From Nocardioides sp. Root140 (GTDB lineage: Bacteria > Actinomycetota > Actinomycetes > Propionibacteriales > Nocardioidaceae), in NCBI RefSeq assembly GCF_001426745.1, contig NZ_LMFI01000002.1:95706-159705 (forward strand): 64,000 nucleotides of DNA. The letters are read 5' to 3'. Below, one piece after another: positions 24,267 to 32,026 of the stretch. Under the pieces are notes generated by a model. The model did not search any database. It was not told where the DNA came from and worked only from the letters and a program-made list of their open reading frames with translations. A program made the position numbers and the translations under genes. Every line of letters starts with the position of its first letter. Within the stretch, counting starts at the first letter, position 1.

Positions 24267-25895
24267 TCACTCCTTGACGGCCGCCTCGGCGCCCGCGCCG
24301 GTCAGCGCACGCACCTCCAGCTCGTCGTACGCCGCCTCCGAGTCCGTCTCCTTCGACAGCACCGTGCCGAGCCAGCCGAAGAAGAAGCCGAGCGGGATCG
24401 AGACGATGCCGGGGTTGTCCAGTGGGAACCAGGAGAAGTCGACGCTCTTCGGCAGCAGCGCGGCATTGGTCCCGTCGGCGTTCAGCTTCCCCGACACGAC
24501 CGGCGAGGAGATCACCAGAACCAGGCAGGAGATCAGGCCGCCGTAGATCGCCCACGTCGCGCCCTGGGTGTTGAACCGCCTCCAGAACAGGTTGTAGATG
24601 ATCGACGGCAGGTTCGCCGAGGCCGCCACCGCGAACGCCAGGGCCACCAGGAAGGCGATGTTCAGCTTCTGGGCCGGGATCGCCAGCGCGATGGCCACAC
24701 CACCGATCACGAACGCGGAGATGCGGGCCACGTGGACCTCCTGGGTCTCCGTCGCGGTGCCCTTCTTCCACACGTTGGCGTAGAGGTCGTGCGCCACCGA
24801 CGACGCGGAGGTCAGGGTCAGCCCGGCCACGACCGCGAGGATCGTCGCGAAGGCGACCGCCGAGATCAGGGCCAGCAGTACGGCGCCTCCGGTGGTGCCG
24901 GCTCCACCGCCCACGGCTTCGGCCAGAAGTGGTGAGGCCAGGTTTCCGCCGCTCTCCGCGACCTTGCTGCCCGGACCGGTGTCCAGCAGGGCAGCCGCAC
25001 CGAACCCGAGGGCAAGGGTCATCAGGTAGAACGTGCCGATCAGGCCGATCGCCCACATCACTGAGGTGCGGGCCGCCTTGGCGGTCGGCACCGTGTAGAA
25101 GCGGATCAGGATGTGCGGCAGGCCGGCGGTGCCGAGCACCAACGCGATGCCGAGCGAGATGAAGTCGAGCTTGCTGGTCATGTCGATGCCGTACTTCAGG
25201 CCGGGCTGGAGGAACGCCTCGCCCTTGCCGGTGTTGTCCGAGGCGGCACCGAGAAGCTCGGAGAAGTTGAAGTCGAACTTCGCCAGGACCAGGAAGGTGA
25301 TCAGGACGGTGCCGGCCATCAGCAGCACGGCCTTGACGATCTGCACCCAGGTGGTGCCCTTCATGCCGCCGACGGTGACGTAGAAGATCATCAGCAGGCC
25401 GACTCCGACGATCACGAGGGCCTTCATGAGCTCGCTCTCGACACCGAGGAGGAGGGTCACGAGTGCACCCGCACCGACCATCTGGGCGAGCAGGTAGAAG
25501 ATCGAGACGACGACGGTCGACGTGGCAGCCGCCGTACGCACGGGCCGCTGCTTCATGCGGTAGGCCAGCTGGTCGGCCATCGTGTAGCGGCCGGAGTTCC
25601 GGAGCAGTTCGGCGACCAGCAACAGGGCCACCAGCCAGGCGACCAGGAACCCGATCGAGTAGAGGAAGCCGTCGTAGCCGTTGAGGGCGATCAGCCCGGA
25701 GATGCCGAGGAACGAGGCGGCCGACATGTAGTCGCCCGAGACCGCCATCCCGTTCTGGAAGCCGCTGAACTGGCGCCCTCCGGCGTAGAAGTTCGCCGTG
25801 CCCGAGGTCTGTCGGCTGGCCCAGAAGGTGATCGCCACCGTGATCAGGACGACGCCGACGAAGAGGACGGCGGTGAGGAGCTCGGTGCCGTTCAT
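24267..25895 (-). CDS. Sodium:solute symporter, acetate/monocarboxylate type (ActP/MctC-like)
   Basis: A 542-residue membrane transporter with about 13 helices of the SSS family. The first helices carry FYAGGRQFSGFQNGMAVSGDYMSAASFLG, typical of ActP/MctC proteins, and LPHILIRFYTVP is the conserved middle loop. Corynebacterial MctC takes up acetate, propionate and pyruvate. ATG at 25895 overlaps the upstream DUF485 stop by 4 nt, the usual small-subunit/symporter pairing. It lies directly upstream of acs on the same strand. Confidence 0.92.
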   Translation of the reverse strand: MNGTELLTAVLFVGVVLITVAITFWASRQTSGTANFYAGGRQFSGFQNGMAVSGDYMSAASFLGISGLIALNGYDGFLYSIGFLVAWLVALLLVAELLRNSGRYTMADQLAYRMKQRPVRTAAATSTVVVSIFYLLAQMVGAGALVTLLLGVESELMKALVIVGVGLLMIFYVTVGGMKGTTWVQIVKAVLLMAGTVLITFLVLAKFDFNFSELLGAASDNTGKGEAFLQPGLKYGIDMTSKLDFISLGIALVLGTAGLPHILIRFYTVPTAKAARTSVMWAIGLIGTFYLMTLALGFGAAALLDTGPGSKVAESGGNLASPLLAEAVGGGAGTTGGAVLLALISAVAFATILAVVAGLTLTSASSVAHDLYANVWKKGTATETQEVHVARISAFVIGGVAIALAIPAQKLNIAFLVALAFAVAASANLPSIIYNLFWRRFNTQGATWAIYGGLISCLVLVISSPVVSGKLNADGTNAALLPKSVDFSWFPLDNPGIVSIPLGFFFGWLGTVLSKETDSEAAYDELEVRALTGAGAEAAVKE

Positions 25896-26254
25896 GCGGG
25901 CCTCCCCTCGCCCTCGATGACCGCGTCGTAGCGGGCCTCGAGCTGGCGGGCGACCGGGTCCACGTTGCGGTTCATGTGCCGCGCGTAGAGCCAGGCGATC
26001 AGGAACGTCGAGGCGAACTGCAGCAGCCCGAAGACCAGGGCCACGTTGATGTGCCCGACGAGCTTGGTGTTCATGAAGTCGTTCGCCCAGTTCGACATGA
26101 TCACGTAGAGCAGGTACCAGGCCAGGAAGGCCACGGTCCACGGGATGACGAAGCTGCGGTAGCGCCGACGCAGGTCGGCGAACTCGGCCGAGTCGTGGAG
26201 CTCTTGGTAGATCGGATGTTGCGAGCGTCGGTGTACGCCGTGTGCATCGGTCAC
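25892..26254 (-). CDS. DUF485 small membrane protein, symporter partner
   Basis: About 120 residues with two membrane helices in the DUF485 pattern: the soluble lead-in HPIYQELHDSAEFADLRRRYRSFV, then FLAWYLLYVIMSNWANDFM and VALVFGLLQFASTFLIAWLY. These proteins are co-encoded with ActP/MctC symporters (YjcH, MctB) and may aid assembly or activity. GTG at 26254 has an AGAGG site upstream. A GTG at 26284, 5 nt after TAGCGT, is an alternative leaderless start that adds 10 residues. Confidence 0.88.
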   Translation of the reverse strand: MTDAHGVHRRSQHPIYQELHDSAEFADLRRRYRSFVIPWTVAFLAWYLLYVIMSNWANDFMNTKLVGHINVALVFGLLQFASTFLIAWLYARHMNRNVDPVARQLEARYDAVIEGEGRPA

Positions 26255-26389
26255 GGGATCGCCTCTCGTGCGGGGGTGTGACACCAGTCACGCTAGGAAC
26301 TACGGCGCCGCAGCATCAGGGGTGCGACCAGACTGCGCGGCCAGTGGAACGGCCGAATCGGCGGGCGGTGCGATCGGTGCGACGAACGG

Positions 26390-27880
26390 TCAGCCGCGGT
26401 CGAGCGCCACGGCTTCCGGCGTGTGCAGTCGCACCATGAACCGGCGCACGTGTGGCGGCACACGAGAGGCGGTGGCCCGCGAGACGACGTACATGGTGAC
26501 GAAGGCCAGCGGCACCGACCACGCGGCCGGTTGGCTCAGCAGTGCGTCGACCCAGCCGGTGGTCGAGTAGGGGCTCAGGGAGTAGGTGACGCCGATGCCG
26601 GACGAGACGAAGCCGGCGCCGAGCCCCGCCAGGGCGCCGACGTCGGTCAGCCCGCGCCACCAGATGCCCAGCACCAGCAGGGGACAGAACGTCGAGGCGG
26701 CGACCGCGAAGGCCAACCCGACCGCCTTCGCGATACCGAGGTCCGGCGCCGAGACGGCGGCCACGCACGGGGTCACCACGGCGACCACGGCCGCGACGCG
26801 GAAGGCGCGTACGCCGGTGAGGCGCGTGCCGCGGAAGACGTCCTGGGTGAGCACGCCGGTCACCGCCAGGGACAGCCCCGACGAGGTCGAGAGGAACGCC
26901 GCGAACGCGCCGGCGGTGACCAGTGCCGAGAGCAGCTCGCCGGCCGCGCCCGGGACCATCAGCCTCGGCAGCTCGAGCACCAACACGTCGGAGTGGGTCG
27001 TGTCGCCGTACACCCGGCCGAGTGCGGCGTACACCGGTGGCAGCAGGTAGAACGCGCTGAGCAGGGCCAGCACCACCACCGTCGTACGTCGAGCCGCCCG
27101 GCCGTCGGGGTTCGTGTAGAACCGCACCACGACGTGGGGGAGGCCCATGGTGCCGAGGAACGTGGCGATGATCAGGGACCAGGTCAGGTAGAGGCCCTGC
27201 CCGCCGCCCTCGCCGAGGGGGAGGGACCAGTCGCCGCCGGACCCGGCGCCCGGGCCGGGCCGTCCGTCGCCGAGCCACACGCCGACCATCACCACCGCCG
27301 GCACCAGGAGGGCGGTCAGCTTGAGCCAGTACTGGAAGGCCTGCACGAACGTGATGCTGCGCATGCCTCCGGAGAGCACGTTGACCAGCACGACGCCCGC
27401 CACGACCATGGCACCGAGCCAGGGCGGCGCCCCGGTCGTCGACTCGAGCGTGATGCCGGCGCCCTGGAACTGGGGGACGAGGTAGAGCCAGCCGATGGCC
27501 ACCACCAACAGGGTGCACGTGGTGCGGACCCGCGCCGAGGCCAGCCGGGCCTCGGCGAAGTCGGGCAGTGTGTAGGCGCCCGAGCGACGCAACGGCGCGG
27601 CCACCAGCACCAGCAGCACCAGGTAGCCGGCCGTCCAGCCGACGGGGTACCAGAGCATGTCGGCGCCGAAGACCAGCACCAGCCCGGCGACGCCGAGGAA
27701 CGACGCCGCGGAGAGGTACTCGCCGCCGATCGCCGAGGCGTTGAGCGCCGGTCGCACCGACCGGGAGGCGACGAAGAAGTCGCTGGTGGTGCGCGAGAAG
27801 CGCAGTCCCCATGTGCCGATGGCCAGCGTGGCGACGGCGACCAGTGCCACCGCGACGACGCTCGGCACCGAGGTGATCAT
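26390..27880 (-). CDS. Second sodium:solute symporter (SSS family)
   Basis: A 496-residue transporter with about 13 helices. It is related to but clearly different from the symporter at 24267: FFVASRSVRPALNASAIGGEYLSAASFLG and LPHVVVRFYTNPDGRAARRT are the family blocks. It is the last gene of an operon coding a LytS-type kinase, a LytTR regulator and a small membrane protein. Co-transcription with that sensor pair suggests regulated uptake of a monocarboxylate such as pyruvate or acetate (inference from E. coli BtsSR-BtsT and related layouts). Translation starts after a duplicated 14-bp element. Confidence 0.9.
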   Translation of the reverse strand: MITSVPSVVAVALVAVATLAIGTWGLRFSRTTSDFFVASRSVRPALNASAIGGEYLSAASFLGVAGLVLVFGADMLWYPVGWTAGYLVLLVLVAAPLRRSGAYTLPDFAEARLASARVRTTCTLLVVAIGWLYLVPQFQGAGITLESTTGAPPWLGAMVVAGVVLVNVLSGGMRSITFVQAFQYWLKLTALLVPAVVMVGVWLGDGRPGPGAGSGGDWSLPLGEGGGQGLYLTWSLIIATFLGTMGLPHVVVRFYTNPDGRAARRTTVVVLALLSAFYLLPPVYAALGRVYGDTTHSDVLVLELPRLMVPGAAGELLSALVTAGAFAAFLSTSSGLSLAVTGVLTQDVFRGTRLTGVRAFRVAAVVAVVTPCVAAVSAPDLGIAKAVGLAFAVAASTFCPLLVLGIWWRGLTDVGALAGLGAGFVSSGIGVTYSLSPYSTTGWVDALLSQPAAWSVPLAFVTMYVVSRATASRVPPHVRRFMVRLHTPEAVALDRG

Positions 27881-27908
27881 GGCTGCCCCGTCATGGCTGC
27901 CCCGTCAT
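27878..27908 (-). other. Two tandem 5-codon micro-ORFs linking the small membrane gene to the symporter
   Basis: A 14-bp sequence is duplicated exactly (27878-27891 and 27892-27905), followed by a third ATG complement at 27906-27908. Read on the minus strand, each repeat gives ATG ACG GGG CAG CCA TGA, a five-residue peptide MTGQP. Each stop overlaps the next ATG (ATGA). The upstream gene's TGA overlaps the first ATG, and the second micro-ORF's TGA overlaps the symporter ATG. The result is an unbroken chain of four termination-reinitiation junctions' worth of overlapping starts and stops. It may lower or tune symporter translation, or may simply be a recent slippage duplication. Confidence 0.75.
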
Positions 27909-28279
27909 GACTCGGCGATCTCGACGAGCTCGGCGAAGTCGCGTTCGTGGCGCTCGGCCCGCCGTACGTAGGACCAGCCGAGCAGGACCAGCACGGGGTA
28001 GATGAGGACGCCGAGCAGCAGGATCGCCACCGGGACCCCGGCCACCCGGAGGTCCGAGAACCGCGGGAAGAGGTGGAAGGTCAGCGGCAGCGCGACCGCG
28101 AACGCGAAGAGCGGCGCCAGGGTGAGTACGGCGAGCCGCAGCTGGGCGCGCAGCAGCGACTGGATCATCACCGCTCCGAGGAGGGTCTGGTCGTCGATCT
28201 CGTGGGCCCTGGTCCGGCGACTCGTCGTACGCCGTGGAGGCCCGGTGACCCGGACCCGCTCGGGGGGACCGATGCTCAT
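27905..28279 (-). CDS. Small two-helix membrane protein in symporter operon
   Basis: 124 residues: a basic N-terminus of about 45 residues, then two hydrophobic helices (LAVLTLAPLFAFAVALPLTF and VAILLLGVLIYPVLVLLGWSYV) and a charged tail RRAERHERDFAELVEIAES. Size, topology and place directly before an SSS symporter parallel DUF485 proteins, though similarity to DUF485 is weak. It probably assists the symporter. ATG at 28279 overlaps the response regulator stop by 4 nt. Confidence 0.75.
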   Translation of the reverse strand: MSIGPPERVRVTGPPRRTTSRRTRAHEIDDQTLLGAVMIQSLLRAQLRLAVLTLAPLFAFAVALPLTFHLFPRFSDLRVAGVPVAILLLGVLIYPVLVLLGWSYVRRAERHERDFAELVEIAES

Positions 28280-28995
28280 GGCCGGCCCCGGTTGAGCAGT
28301 TCGCGCAACGCCGGGGTGTGCCGCCGGCTCACGACCAGGTCGATGCCCTCACCGACCCGCACGGTGCACCGGCCGCTCTCCATGCGCACCTCGCTGATGT
28401 GCGCGAGCGCGACCAGCAGGGAACGGTGGACCCGCACGAAGCCGGCCGGGCCCCACTGCTCCTCGAGCACGGTCAGGGGAGTGCGCAACAGGTAGGAGTC
28501 GTGCGGGGTGTGCAGTCGCGCGTAGTCGCCCTGCGCCTCGACGTGCGTGATGTCGCTGCGGTTGATGAAACGGGTCACGCCGCCGCGTTCGACCGGGATC
28601 TGCTCGTCGCCGCTGGCCGCCGGCTGGGCCACGCCCTCGACCACGCGGCGTACCGCCTCGGCGAGGCGCTCCTCCCGCACCGGCTTGAGCACGTAGTCGA
28701 CGGCCCGCAGCTCGAAGGCGTCGACGGCATGCTGCTCGTGGGCGGTCACGAACACGATCGGGGGAGGGTTGCGGAAGCGGCTCAGCACCTGGGCCAGCTC
28801 CACCCCGGTCAGGCCGGGCATCTGGATGTCGAGGAAGACCGCGTCGATGGTCGTGTCCTGGAGCAGCCGGAGCCCCTCGGTGGCGGAGTCGACGGCCACC
28901 ACCGAGGCCACGTCTGGGTGGCGCTCCAGCAGGAACGTGAGCTCGTCCAGGGCCGGGCGTTCGTCGTCGACGACGAGGACTCTCAGGGCGGTCAT
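28276..28995 (-). CDS. LytTR-family response regulator
   Basis: 239 residues. The receiver domain has phosphoacceptor D56 (VFLDIQMPG), an acidic pair at D10-D11 and K105-region LKPVREERL. The C-terminal LytTR DNA-binding domain shows THVEAQGDYARLHT and FVRVHRSLLVAL. It is partner of the LytS-like kinase upstream, with ATGA overlaps on both sides. It probably controls this operon's symporter. Confidence 0.92.
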   Translation of the reverse strand: MTALRVLVVDDERPALDELTFLLERHPDVASVVAVDSATEGLRLLQDTTIDAVFLDIQMPGLTGVELAQVLSRFRNPPPIVFVTAHEQHAVDAFELRAVDYVLKPVREERLAEAVRRVVEGVAQPAASGDEQIPVERGGVTRFINRSDITHVEAQGDYARLHTPHDSYLLRTPLTVLEEQWGPAGFVRVHRSLLVALAHISEVRMESGRCTVRVGEGIDLVVSRRHTPALRELLNRGRP

Positions 28996-30101
28996 GGGTG
29001 CACTCCCGGGGCGAACTTGGGCACCCGGACGATCACTCTCGTCCCGGCGCCGGGGGCGGTCTCGACGATCAGGCCGTAGTCGTCGCCGAAGGTGTCACGC
29101 AGCCGGACGTCGACGTTGCCGAGGCCGACCGAGTCGAGGTCGGCGTCGCCGGCCAGCGCCCGGCGTACCCGCTCGGGATCCTCGCCCGCGCCGTTGTCCT
29201 CGACCTCGATCACGCAGTCGGCGTCGTGGTCGCGGGCGGTGATCGTGATGTGGCCGTCCCCCTTCTCCGCCAGGCCGTGGCGTACGGCGTTCTCGACGAG
29301 CGGCTGGATGCAGAGGAAGGGTACGGCGACCGGCAGCACCTCCGGCGCGATCCGGAGGGTGACGCCGAGCCGGTCACCGAACCGGGCCTGTTCGAGCAGC
29401 AGGTAGCGCTCGACGGACCGGAGCTCCTCGGCGAGGGTGGTGAACTCGCCGTGCCTGCGGAACGAGTAGCGGGTGAAGTCGGCGAACTCCAGCAGCAGCT
29501 CACGGGCCCGGTCGGGATCGGTGCGCACGAACGACGCGATCGCGCCCAGCGAGTTGTAGATGAAGTGCGGGCTGATCTGGGCGCGCAGGGCCCGCACCTC
29601 GGCCTCCATCAACCGGGTGCGCGACGCGTCGAGCTCAGCCAGCTCGAGCTGCCCCGAGACCCATGTGGCGACCTCGTCGGCGGCGCGCACCAGGCCGGCG
29701 GTGGCGCTGGGGGTGAACGCCTGCAGGGTGCCGACGATCAGGTCGTCCACGACGAGTGGGGAGACGACGGCGTAGCGGATCGGGCAGTTCGGCACGTGGC
29801 ACGTGACACTGCGCTGCGCCACGTGCGTGCGGCCCTCCTCGACGGCGATCGCGGCGAGCTCGGGGCAGTGGGTGGAGTGGTGGTCGCCGGTGCCGTCCCA
29901 CGCCAGCAGGCCGGCGGTGTCGGTGAGGGCCAGCGCCGGGGCGCCCAGCAGGGCCCGCAGGTGGCGCACGCTGCGCTCGGCGCTGGCACTCGTCAGGCCC
30001 TCACGCAGTGCGGGCGAGGCCCGTGATGCGGTGTGCAGGGTGCGGAACGTCGCCCGATCAGCCTCTGTGACGAGGTGGGAACGCCGCCAGCCGAACGCCA
30101 T
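28992..30101 (-). CDS. LytS/YehU-type sensor histidine kinase with cysteine-bearing GAF-like domain
   Basis: About 369 residues with no membrane helices. The N-terminal GAF-like region (about 40-150) contains HCPELAAIA and VTCHVPNCPIRYAV, giving cysteines at about 79, 101 and 106 with nearby histidines. The His_kinase box LRAQISPHFIYNSLGAI has its phospho-histidine at about H179. The HATPase part includes PFLCIQPLVENAVRHGL. ATG at 30101 lies 6 nt after TAGTGT (leaderless); GTG at 30107 abuts the hexamer. It heads a four-gene operon with regulator, small membrane protein and symporter. A soluble kinase implies cytoplasmic sensing. Confidence 0.9.
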   Translation of the reverse strand: MAFGWRRSHLVTEADRATFRTLHTASRASPALREGLTSASAERSVRHLRALLGAPALALTDTAGLLAWDGTGDHHSTHCPELAAIAVEEGRTHVAQRSVTCHVPNCPIRYAVVSPLVVDDLIVGTLQAFTPSATAGLVRAADEVATWVSGQLELAELDASRTRLMEAEVRALRAQISPHFIYNSLGAIASFVRTDPDRARELLLEFADFTRYSFRRHGEFTTLAEELRSVERYLLLEQARFGDRLGVTLRIAPEVLPVAVPFLCIQPLVENAVRHGLAEKGDGHITITARDHDADCVIEVEDNGAGEDPERVRRALAGDADLDSVGLGNVDVRLRDTFGDDYGLIVETAPGAGTRVIVRVPKFAPGVHP

Positions 30102-30126
30102 GGCCACACACTAGGGCGTAACCGCG

Positions 30127-30882
30127 CTAGCGGAAGTCGATCAGCAGCAGATCGGACTCCGAGCCGTCCTGCGGTGTGGGCGGCCGCTGGTCGGTGTCGT
30201 CACCGGAGTCGTCTGCCTGGTCCGTCGCGTCGGGGTCGTGCTGCTCGTCGAGCCCGTGTGGCGGCGCCCAGGCGTTCTCGACCACGGTCGCCTTGAAGCA
30301 CCGGCTCAGCCACGGCATCTGCATCCCGTCGGCGCCCCGACCGTAGTCGTCGTACAGGGCGAGTGCGGCCGTCGTACGACGCTCGATCTCGGTGTCACCA
30401 CGCCCGGAGAGCTCCACGCGCACCATCGCCTCGAGGGACTCGCGGTTGACCACCTGCCAGTAGCGGAAGGGGGAGTCGCTCACGAAGCCGAAGAGGGTGG
30501 AGTTGACCAGGCCGACTGCAGGGGCGTCGCCAGCGGGGGTGTTGCCGAGCACGCCGTCGAGCTTGCGGGCCCACGGGATGCGCTGGTCGCGCTCGTTGCA
30601 GACCAGGGCGACCTGGCCACCGGGACGCAGCACCCGCGCGATCGCCTCGAGGTCGTCGGGCACGCCGTGTGTGGAGAGGACGACGTCGATGCTGCGGTCG
30701 GGGAACGGAAGCGGCTCGCCGGTGCCCTCGACGTCGGTGACGTCGTGGCCGTCGACGGCGATCGCCTCGGCGACGTCCGCGTCACCCAGCACCACGACGG
30801 TGCGCGGCGAGGAGCCCAGCAACCACTGCACGGCCTCGGCCGGGAAGGCGGGTCGGTCCTGGGGAGCGCGCTGGTGGTCCAT
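30127..30882 (-). CDS. Class I SAM-dependent methyltransferase
   Basis: 251 residues. The Rossmann-like methyltransferase core runs RTVVVLGDADVAEAIAVDG, VTDVEGTGEPLPFPDRSIDVVLSTHG and IARVLRPGGQVALVCNERD. The glycine-rich motif I is degenerate (VVLGDADVAE). The C-terminal 50 residues are acidic and low in complexity. The substrate is unknown; the closest look is to UbiE/Methyltransf_11 proteins. ATG at 30882 lies 7 nt after TAGCCT (leaderless). It is divergent from the Fic-like gene. Confidence 0.82.
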   Translation of the reverse strand: MDHQRAPQDRPAFPAEAVQWLLGSSPRTVVVLGDADVAEAIAVDGHDVTDVEGTGEPLPFPDRSIDVVLSTHGVPDDLEAIARVLRPGGQVALVCNERDQRIPWARKLDGVLGNTPAGDAPAVGLVNSTLFGFVSDSPFRYWQVVNRESLEAMVRVELSGRGDTEIERRTTAALALYDDYGRGADGMQMPWLSRCFKATVVENAWAPPHGLDEQHDPDATDQADDSGDDTDQRPPTPQDGSESDLLLIDFR

Positions 30883-31009
30883 TGATCCGAGGCTACCTGC
30901 TGGACCCGCCGGAGCTGCGTAGCACGAGGTCCCGCGGACAGGGCGAATGTCGGCTGCCCGCAGCCCCGCTCGACAGCCCCCACCCGCGGCACCTCTAACG
31001 TTGCGAGGC

Positions 31010-31744
31010 ATGAGCAGTGTCACGAACGGCGATCCGCTGGCCTCCCTCGCTGCGCTCGAGGGCGTGCCGTCGGCCTTCGCCGGCACCAGGGACGGCGTCG
31101 ACGCGATGCTGCGGGATCGCGGCCTGCGCAAGACGGCGCCCGAGCTGACCACCGAGTCGCTGCTCCGAGGCGCCTGTGCCAGCGGCGTGCTGGAAGGCTC
31201 CGGCTCCAGCCTGGACGAGATCCGCGCCGGAGACGGCGACGAGACCGCACAGGCGGCGATCAGGGTCTCGACCCAGGCGCTCTCGCTGGTGCCGACGCTG
31301 AAGACCGCGCCCCTGCAGGCCTTTGCCCGCCTGCACGCCCTGGCCGGCAAGGGCATCCTGGCCGACGAGCAGCTGGGCCGCCCGCGGGACGGCGACGCGG
31401 CGGAGCGGCTGAGGATCCTCGGCCAGAGGTTGCTGGCACCCACCACCGCGCCGGCGATGCTGGTCGCGGCCGTCGTACACGCCGAGCTGGCGACGGCGGC
31501 ACCGTTCGCCTCGCACAACGGCATCGTCGCCCGGGCCGCCGAACGCCTCGTGCTGGTGGCCCGCGGGGTCGACGAGAAGTCGCTGCTGGTGCCCGAGGCG
31601 GGCCACCTGGCCCTGCGCGCGGAGTACGAGTCGAACCTGCGCGCCTATGCGAACGCCAGCGGCAGCAGCGGAGTGCACGCGTGGTTGCTCTACGCGGCGG
31701 AGGCCTACGCGGCGGCGGCCGAGGCCAGCCCCGTGCGCGGCTGA
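31010..31744 (+). CDS. Fic-like protein with degenerate active site (Rv3662c-type)
   Basis: A 244-residue, alanine-rich helical protein. Residues 163-176 (AAPFASHNGIVARA) align by eye with the Fic motif HPFxxGNGRxxR but lack the catalytic histidine (A164 here) and the GNGR arginine, so AMP transfer is unlikely. Homologues beside the Ms1/HAD locus are usually labelled oxidoreductase or hypothetical; no redox motif is visible. ATG at 31010 follows TAACGT by 8 nt, with a weak GCGAGG site. A hairpin follows the stop. Confidence 0.65.
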   Translation: MSSVTNGDPLASLAALEGVPSAFAGTRDGVDAMLRDRGLRKTAPELTTESLLRGACASGVLEGSGSSLDEIRAGDGDETAQAAIRVSTQALSLVPTLKTAPLQAFARLHALAGKGILADEQLGRPRDGDAAERLRILGQRLLAPTTAPAMLVAAVVHAELATAAPFASHNGIVARAAERLVLVARGVDEKSLLVPEAGHLALRAEYESNLRAYANASGSSGVHAWLLYAAEAYAAAAEASPVRG

Positions 31745-31768
31745 GTCTGCATCGGTCCGGACATGCGA

Positions 31769-31801
31769 GCGGCACCCGACTCGCATGGATTCGGGTGCCG
31801 C
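31769..31801. terminator. Hairpin terminator after the Fic-like gene / end of small RNA locus
   Basis: A perfect 11-bp stem GCGGCACCCGA (31769-31779) / TCGGGTGCCGC (31791-31801) with an 11-nt loop. It could end the Fic-like transcript on the plus strand and the proposed small RNA on the minus strand. No T-tract. Confidence 0.7.
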
Positions 31802-32000
31802 CGCTGACACGCGAAACCCGGGTAACAAGCGTGCACTATCTAACTACTGCCCTCGGGGTCAGACCCGATCTTGGCAAGCGCCCTGAAGAAGGGTAGATCG
31901 CCGCGTGGGTACCTGGTTCACGTGCAAACTCTTGAGTTGTATCTCCATGTGTACGCCGGTTCCGGATGCACTTCAAGGGTTGACTTACGGGTCCATTGAT
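31769..32000 (-). ncRNA. Candidate Ms1-type RNA polymerase-associated small RNA
   Basis: A 282-bp gap separates two convergent genes (Fic-like and HAD phosphatase), far longer than needed for termination, and has lower GC than its flanks with no reading frame. The same gene pair flanks the abundant ~300-nt Ms1/MTS2823 RNA in mycobacteria (Rv3661-Rv3662c) and its Streptomyces counterpart. The minus strand carries TTGAAG-17 nt-TACACA (31976-31948) as a possible promoter, a GC-rich stem with CCC/GGG pairing near 31850-31865, and the 11-bp hairpin at 31769-31801 at its end. Strand follows the mycobacterial layout (same as HAD). Ends are estimates. Confidence 0.5.
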
Positions 32001-32026
32001 GTGTGCCGCGGGGCCACGTGGAGCGG

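Noticed and set aside
31745..32026. 6C RNA or a cyclic-di-AMP (ydaO-type) riboswitch in this gap
   Set aside because: There are no runs of six cytosines in paired loops, and the gap follows two gene ends rather than leading a gene, so neither fits as well as Ms1.
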